The translations under genes and the position numbers were made by a program. Shown here piece by piece: positions 59,584 to 64,000 of a stretch of DNA of 64,000 nucleotides (positions are counted from its first letter, which is position 1; every line of letters begins with the position of its first letter). The notes under the pieces are model-generated. The model was not told the origin of the DNA and did not search any database. It saw only the letters and a list, made by a program, of their open reading frames with translations. Origin of the DNA: CADEFX01 sp963806735 (GTDB lineage: Bacteria; Pseudomonadota; Alphaproteobacteria; Rhizobiales; Hyphomicrobiaceae); contig CAWEBE010000079.1 in the NCBI GenBank assembly GCA_963806735.1, positions 1 to 64,000 on the forward strand, in the 5' to 3' direction.

Positions 59584-61107
59584 TCATCGAGCGGTTACCG
59601 TCAGCGTTTCGGAGCGGCCGACCAGCAGCAATTCGGACGGTCGCAGCGGCACGAGGCCAAGCAGCACTGCACAAAGCGCAACTGACAATGCGATCAGCTC
59701 ACGACGTCGGGACACCGGCGCACACGACATCAAGGGCTCAGTTGGGCTGCGAAGTGTTCGTCCGAGCACCATGAATACGTAGCCGCCGGCAAGTAGCCCG
59801 CCGATGAGGATCACCGCCGTCCACCACCATTGCCCTGCGGTGACCGTTGCCAACAGAAGCAGCCACTTCGCAACGAAGCCGCCGCTCGGGGGCACTCCCA
59901 TCAGCGACAAGCCGGCTAATCCGAAAGCAAACACGGTGACGGGAAGTGCGCGCGCAATACCGCCCAGATCTGCGATCCGATCGTGCCCAATCGCTTCAGC
60001 AATAAGCCCAGCCGCCATAAACATGGCCGCTTTGGCAAAAGCATGGGAGAACAGTTGGAGCCATCCGCCGGTCCACGCGACGCTGCTCCAGAGTTCGTTC
60101 GCCGCCAGACCCGCCGCGAGCGGGAATATGAAGAACAGGTAGCCGATCTGCGCGATCGTCGAATAGGCAATAAGCAGTTTCAGGCGCTGTTGCCGCAACG
60201 CCAATACACTGCCGAACACGATCGCTGCGCCGCCCAATGTGGCAAGCAGCTGCGCGGCTCCATAACTCAGGAGGCCCGGCATCGCGTCGAACCAAAGACG
60301 GACAAGCAGAAAGAACGACCCCTTGACGACCAGCGCCGAAAGCACGGCGCTACCAGGCGCGGGAGCACCCGCATGAGCAGGCGGGAGCCACAGATGCAGC
60401 GGGAAGAGTGCCGTCTTCGCCAAAAGCCCCACTGTCATCAACGCGGCAGCAATCCACACAACCGTGTCGGGGCGCACCCGGCCAGACAATAGACCTATGT
60501 CGAGTGTGCCATAGGCGCCGTACATCAAGGCCGCCCCCAACAGGTAGAAAACGGATCCGAGGAGCGCGAACAACAGATAGCGTAAGGCTGCCTTGATTGT
60601 TTCTGCCTGCCCCTTCAAGCAGACAAGCGGCACGGCGGCAAAAGTCAGAAGCTCCAGCGCCACGTATAGATTGAAGAGATCGTTGCCGAGCACGACAGCG
60701 TTGAGCGCGCTCCAAATTCCGAAGAGAAGAATCCAGAACGCAAACGGAGCGCGAGCTTCGGGCAAATTGCGCGCTTGATGGAATTCCCCGCGTGCGAAAA
60801 GTGCAGTCGCGCAAACCACGATGGCCGTGATCATCATCATCGCCGCCGAGATACCGTCAGCACGCAGCGCGATGCCGAGCGGCGGCTCCCAGCCTCCGAC
60901 GACGTAGACTTGCGCAACTCCCTCACGCCATACTGCAACTAGAATTGCGGCCGCGATTCCGAGCCCGACCGGAAACAGCACTGAGACGATGCGTTCGATA
61001 TGGCGACCGCCAAGGATCAGCGCCAGCAGAATGCCTGCGACCGGGAGCATGATCGCCAGCACAAGCAGAAATCCGCTCGGCGTCGTCGCGAGCGTCGCTG
61101 TCGCCAT
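59584..61107 (-). CDS. mrpD: Mrp-type antiporter subunit D
   Basis: 507 residues from ATG 61107, whose first base overlaps the mrpC stop (TAATG). Antiporter core: NLYVALELLTFAAVPLVCLK with the TM5 Glu, TVGLLAKTALFPLHLWLPPA HAGA (Lys of TM7), VLSALVVKGSFFLLVRLWFD and LLIAYSTIAQIGYLFFIFPL. Part of the multi-subunit Na+/H+ antiporter in the inner membrane. The D subunit carries a proton or Na+ path. Confidence 0.9.
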   Translation of the reverse strand: MATATLATTPSGFLLVLAIMLPVAGILLALILGGRHIERIVSVLFPVGLGIAAAILVAVWREGVAQVYVVGGWEPPLGIALRADGISAAMMMITAIVVCATALFARGEFHQARNLPEARAPFAFWILLFGIWSALNAVVLGNDLFNLYVALELLTFAAVPLVCLKGQAETIKAALRYLLFALLGSVFYLLGAALMYGAYGTLDIGLLSGRVRPDTVVWIAAALMTVGLLAKTALFPLHLWLPPAHAGAPAPGSAVLSALVVKGSFFLLVRLWFDAMPGLLSYGAAQLLATLGGAAIVFGSVLALRQQRLKLLIAYSTIAQIGYLFFIFPLAAGLAANELWSSVAWTGGWLQLFSHAFAKAAMFMAAGLIAEAIGHDRIADLGGIARALPVTVFAFGLAGLSLMGVPPSGGFVAKWLLLLATVTAGQWWWTAVILIGGLLAGGYVFMVLGRTLRSPTEPLMSCAPVSRRRELIALSVALCAVLLGLVPLRPSELLLVGRSETLTVTAR

Positions 61108-61448
61108 TAACTGCGACCTCCATCCGCATTCGCGCCATGTGAGGCATCGGTACTCAGTGTGGCCCGGCCTGTTACCTGGAACAGCCGCAGCAGGAGCGCC
61201 ACCGCCATTGCAGTGGCCGAGAAGGCAACGACGATACCTGTGATGACGAGCGCCTGGGGTACGGGGTCGGCGCCGAGCCCGACGGCGGCGCCGCGCCTTG
61301 CAATGACGCCAAACACGAGAAACACGCCGCTGCCGATGACATTGAAGGCCAGGATCTTGCGCAGCGGATGAGGATTTGTAACGAGGCTGAACAATCCAAG
61401 ACCCACCAGCCCAGCTGCGCAAATCCCATACAGCGTGGCAGTGCTCAT
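61107..61448 (-). CDS. mrpC: Mrp-type antiporter subunit C (NuoK-like)
   Basis: 113 residues, three membrane segments, NuoK-like: YGICAAGLVGLGLFSLVTN, IGSGVFLVFGVIARRG, and VPQALVITGIVVAFSATAMA, the family block with the P-Q-A-L-x-L/I-T-x-I-V-x-F/I motif. The start overlaps the preceding stop by four bases. Confidence 0.92.
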   Translation of the reverse strand: MSTATLYGICAAGLVGLGLFSLVTNPHPLRKILAFNVIGSGVFLVFGVIARRGAAVGLGADPVPQALVITGIVVAFSATAMAVALLLRLFQVTGRATLSTDASHGANADGGRS

Positions 61449-62386
61449 GGTGGTTGCGCCCGCTCTGGCGGGCCGGCCACCAGCAGCCCGAGCGTTACTC
61501 CGATCGAGAGCGTCAATGCGACTTCAACGACGATGATCAGCGGTTTTGCAAAGCCTGCCGGATACGCAAGAAACCCACCCGCGAGAACGAAACCGGCAAG
61601 TCCGACGACAAGAAAAATCACCGGCCCGATGACAAGCAGCAGCCGCATGCGGCGCGAGTCGATTGGCGGCACCTGCTGCAACCCTGCCATCATCACGAGG
61701 AGCCACATGGCTGCGAGAATGGCGCCACCCTGAAACGCTCCGCCGGGTTGGTTCGCCCCGACCCAGCACATGTAGATGCCGACCATGATGCCAATCGGCG
61801 GCAGGGTCTGGGCCAGAAAAACGAGAATGTCGTTGGCTTGGGCATAAGGGCGCAGACTGGGTATTCCACCCCATGCCCGATCCGACGCCACTGACCAGAC
61901 GCCAAGCAGAGCAAGCAGCAGAACCACTTTCTCCAGTAGCGTGTCCAGCGCTCGGTAGACGAACAGCACTCCCGCGACTGGATTTCCCAGACCGCTCTCC
62001 GCCAGGCTGGCCATCGCCACGGGTGCGAGCGTGGGGAAAGGCTCCGAGCCAATGACGGTGATGGCTGCGAGACCGACCGCTATCAGCGCGCAGAAGACGC
62101 CGGCACAACAACGAAGGAGAAGGCTCGGCTGTGTCAGGTTGCTCTCAGTGCTGCGCAGGCGTGCTGCGGCACCCAACAACAGTATGCCAGTCACGCCACT
62201 GCCAATTGCAGCCTCCGTAAGCGCGACATCGACAGCCGCTAGCCTGACCCATGCCAACGCCAGAAGCAGTCCATAGACGGCAAAGGCGATGGCAGCGGCG
62301 ACATTGTCACGCACAAGGATCGCCAACACGGCCATAGCAATGAGGAGGGCAACAAGACCGACATCGAACGCAAGGGCCATGGTCAT
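61445..62386 (-). CDS. Mrp antiporter MbhD-MnhB fusion subunit
   Basis: 313 residues from ATG 62386, overlapping the mrpG stop (ATGA). The N-terminal ~90 residues are an MbhD/DUF4040 domain (LALAWVRLAAVDVALTEAAI). The middle is MbhE-like (LEKVVLLLALLGVWSVASD) and the C-terminal part is MnhB (PIGIMVGIYMCWVGANQPGG, AFQGGAILAAM). In B. subtilis-type Mrp the first parts belong to MrpA and the last is MrpB. Here they form one gene and the NuoL-like part of MrpA stands at the operon end. Confidence 0.87.
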   Translation of the reverse strand: MTMALAFDVGLVALLIAMAVLAILVRDNVAAAIAFAVYGLLLALAWVRLAAVDVALTEAAIGSGVTGILLLGAAARLRSTESNLTQPSLLLRCCAGVFCALIAVGLAAITVIGSEPFPTLAPVAMASLAESGLGNPVAGVLFVYRALDTLLEKVVLLLALLGVWSVASDRAWGGIPSLRPYAQANDILVFLAQTLPPIGIMVGIYMCWVGANQPGGAFQGGAILAAMWLLVMMAGLQQVPPIDSRRMRLLLVIGPVIFLVVGLAGFVLAGGFLAYPAGFAKPLIIVVEVALTLSIGVTLGLLVAGPPERAQPP

Positions 62387-62673
62387 GTGCGCATCTCGCT
62401 TCGCACAACGCGCGCAATGAGCTGCGTGACGATCGCCCCGGACACCTGCACCAATAGCCAAATGCTGATGAGCTTTAGCGCGCTGAGCAGGCCACCGGCA
62501 CGCGGCAGCAGGCCCAGCACTACGAGGCCGAGGGCGAGATTGTCGACCTTGGTCAGCGCATGCAGGCGCGTCAACGCGTCGGGAAAGCGGATCAATCCGA
62601 CGGTGCCTGCCACAAATAGGAAACTGCCGGCCGAGATTGAAAGGATACTGGAAATATCCAGCGCGAGGCTCAT
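62383..62673 (-). CDS. mrpG: Mrp-type antiporter subunit G
   Basis: 96 residues with three membrane segments: SISAGSFLFVAGTVGLIRFP, DALTRLHALTKVDNLALGLV, the MnhG signature, and IWLLVQVSGAIVTQLIARV. Overlaps both neighbours by four bases. Confidence 0.92.
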   Translation of the reverse strand: MSLALDISSILSISAGSFLFVAGTVGLIRFPDALTRLHALTKVDNLALGLVVLGLLPRAGGLLSALKLISIWLLVQVSGAIVTQLIARVVRSEMRT

Positions 62674-62936
62674 TTTTCCGCCTCCGGATCAGACATCCCG
62701 CGGACGAAGGCGACGGCGGCGAAGGCGGCCAGAAGCGCCAGCATCAAAGCGACATCGACGATCGGGGGTGTCCCGGTCGCTACGGCCAGCAAGATCAGAA
62801 CAGCCACTCCTCCCGTTCCGATCAGCTGAGCCGCCATCATGCAATCTGCCACCGGTCGTCGACGAAAAACGCTGAATAGGCCCACTGCCACTGCCGCAAG
62901 AATGATCCCCGCACATACGAAGAGGAAGTCAGCCAT
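62670..62936 (-). CDS. mrpF: Mrp-type antiporter subunit F
   Basis: 88 residues from ATG 62936, three membrane segments. VFRRRPVADCMMAAQLIGTG with the Asp and PIVDVALMLALLAAFAAVAF are the MrpF pattern (D-R-x-x-A-x-D/N region, DVAxxLALLxFxxxVAF). It overlaps the end of mrpE by eight bases. Confidence 0.9.
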   Translation of the reverse strand: MADFLFVCAGIILAAVAVGLFSVFRRRPVADCMMAAQLIGTGGVAVLILLAVATGTPPIVDVALMLALLAAFAAVAFVRGMSDPEAEK

Positions 62937-63444
62937 GATCCTGTCTGCCTCCAAACGTCAGAGTCAGTCGTTCCTCCTCTTCGCTCAATTGTCTCGCGAC
63001 GGGCTGCTCTACGTCGAGGCAATGAATGACAAGATCACCCCTGTCATTGGGACCACACGGGAGCGTGCCCGGAAGCAAGCTCGTTGCCGTGCAAAACGCG
63101 TTGCGCATTGGACCCGCGGGAAGACGAGGCCGATAGATTGCGAAGCCTGGCCGCAACGACAATCGAGGATCGAGCGCGCGCCATGCTGTATTGAATCCCG
63201 CGACGATGGATTGGCGCAGAAAACGCAGTAGAAATTGGGCGACAAGAACAGGGCGCAACCTCCGCTGCCCGGGCAACAGTCGCAAGCTGACCCAGGCCGC
63301 AATGACCGCCGCCAACATTCCGGCTGGCAGATCTGGGAGATTGGGACCGGTAAGGATCAGCCAAAGCGCAAGAAAGCCCACCCATCGTCCGAGCAAGCCT
63401 TGCAACCCTCCACCGGCGTCAGCAGCGCTTGTTGGAAACTCCAC
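62929..63444 (-). CDS. mrpE: Mrp-type antiporter subunit E
   Basis: 171 residues from GTG 63444 (GGAGAG upstream), first gene of the operon. Membrane segments WVGFLALWLILTGPNLPDLP, AGMLAAVIAAWVSLRLLP, QFLLRFLRQSIVAGFNTAWR; cytoplasmic tail with the family motifs SLLPGTLPCGPNDRGDLVIH CLD. It begins 14 bases after the RND gene ends, so both may be co-transcribed. Confidence 0.88.
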   Translation of the reverse strand: MEFPTSAADAGGGLQGLLGRWVGFLALWLILTGPNLPDLPAGMLAAVIAAWVSLRLLPGQRRLRPVLVAQFLLRFLRQSIVAGFNTAWRALDPRLSLRPGFAIYRPRLPAGPMRNAFCTATSLLPGTLPCGPNDRGDLVIHCLDVEQPVARQLSEEEERLTLTFGGRQDHG

Positions 63445-63457
63445 GCGACACTCTCCA

Positions 63458-64000
63458 TCACCGCGAGCATGCCGGCGCAGCAACGAGCTTTGCCGACCGT
63501 GCCTCCCTCCAGCCAAACCAGGTCACATAAAGGGTCGGCAGGAAGACAAGAGTCAGAATGGTGGCGACCAGAAGTCCTCCCATGATCGCGTAGGCCATGG
63601 GTCCCCAGAACACCGTCGGGGCGATCGGAATCATGCCGAGAACCGTCGACACGGCCGTCAGCATGATGGGGCGGAAGCGGGAGCTGCTGGCATCGATGGC
63701 GGCTTGTCTGGCGTCCTTCCCCTGTGCACGCTCGGACTCGATCTGACCGATCAGGATAACTGCGTTCTTCGTGATCATGCCGATCAGGGCCAGAACTCCG
63801 AGGATAGCCACAAAACCCAGCGGCTTGCCGGACAGAAGCAGGGCGGCAACGACGCCAATCAGTCCAAGCGGCGCAACAGCAAGGACCAGAAACAACAGCT
63901 GGAAGCTCTTGAGCTGCACGATCAGGACCGTAAGCATGATGAGCAGCATGGCGGGTATGACAGCCAGGACAGACGCTTGCGCCAGCTGGCTCTCCTCGAC
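63458..64000 (-). CDS. RND efflux transporter (HAE/AcrB-like), C-terminal part
   Basis: The gene runs in from beyond the right end. The last ~180 residues contain the final membrane helices of an RND pump: LAVAPLGLIGVVAALLLSGK, FVAILGVLALIGMITKNAVI with the conserved G-x-x-x-K-N-A segment (hydrophobic TM11 motif), SRFRPIMLTAVSTVLGMIPI and VATILTLVFLPTLYVTWFGW. It resembles efflux pumps of the MexF/AcrB or ACR type. The membrane-fusion partner would lie beyond the window. Confidence 0.9.
   Translation of the reverse strand, partial: VEESQLAQASVLAVIPAMLLIMLTVLIVQLKSFQLLFLVLAVAPLGLIGVVAALLLSGKPLGFVAILGVLALIGMITKNAVILIGQIESERAQGKDARQAAIDASSSRFRPIMLTAVSTVLGMIPIAPTVFWGPMAYAIMGGLLVATILTLVFLPTLYVTWFGWREARSAKLVAAPACSR

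Overview
The window is high-GC DNA whose gene families point to an alphaproteobacterium, most likely Hyphomicrobiales near the Bradyrhizobiaceae/Xanthobacteraceae: a FabI-type reductase behind acetate kinase, EcfG-type (GGAAC-N16/17-CGTT) promoters, RpoZ of alphaproteobacterial type, DUF1127, DUF3300 and PRC-barrel proteins, and many short secreted proteins. The genus cannot be fixed from sequence alone. All calls come from reading the translations; no database search was run.

Layout. 0-4.3 kb: a carbon-overflow and polyhydroxybutyrate module (acetate kinase end, fabI, 3-hydroxybutyrate dehydrogenase, both subunits of a 3-oxoacid CoA-transferase) followed by an rpoZ gene. 4.3-9.2 kb: a stress-signalling patch with PRC-barrel proteins, a transglutaminase-like gene, an HD (SpoT-like) gene, response regulators and a Crp/Fnr regulator. 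Three EcfG-type promoters lie here, but most genes they would drive are broken. 9.5-13.7 kb: broken or chimeric genes (xanthine-dehydrogenase fragment, SDR/SWIM chimera, a small gene with an 82-bp tandem duplication) around an intact cupin, carboxymuconolactone decarboxylase and cyclophilin-like trio. 13.9-20.5 kb: frameshifted recD2, intact UvrD-like helicase, an integrase remnant and mobile-element-type genes.

20.7-44.0 kb is a composite island. Three directly repeated copies of the 3' half of a tRNA-Lys(CUU) gene (20685, 36015, 43983; the last degenerate) divide it. An integrase remnant sits just left of the second and third copies. The first segment carries small secreted proteins and a six-gene membrane complex like hydrogenase-4 (HyfB-C-E-F-G-I) led by an XRE regulator. 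Its large subunit lacks the cysteines that bind the NiFe centre, so it looks like an energy-converting hydrogenase-related complex, not a hydrogenase. The second segment carries a VOC protein, an SDR, a periplasmic binding protein, a MetE-like protein and a DUF3300 protein. Four paralogous secreted proteins with a C-x18-C motif are scattered through the island; three share an upstream sequence element.

44-64 kb is more ordinary: a thermonuclease, a serine hydrolase, an acyltransferase-like hydrolase, enoyl-CoA hydratase, a D-threonine-aldolase-like enzyme, purine-salvage genes (nucleoside deoxyribosyltransferase-like, AMP nucleosidase), a frameshifted metallophosphoesterase, an AI-2E permease, an eight-domain Mrp-type antiporter operon with a split MrpA, and the end of an RND pump. 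The hydrogenase-like complex and the Mrp operon are both complex-I-related ion-translocating modules.

Caution: six genes carry apparent small frameshifts (5.1, 15.45, 18.76, 21.4, 24.3, 55.2 kb). About 25 genes between 28 and 54 kb carry none, which favours local decay, but sequencing error cannot be excluded without reads.
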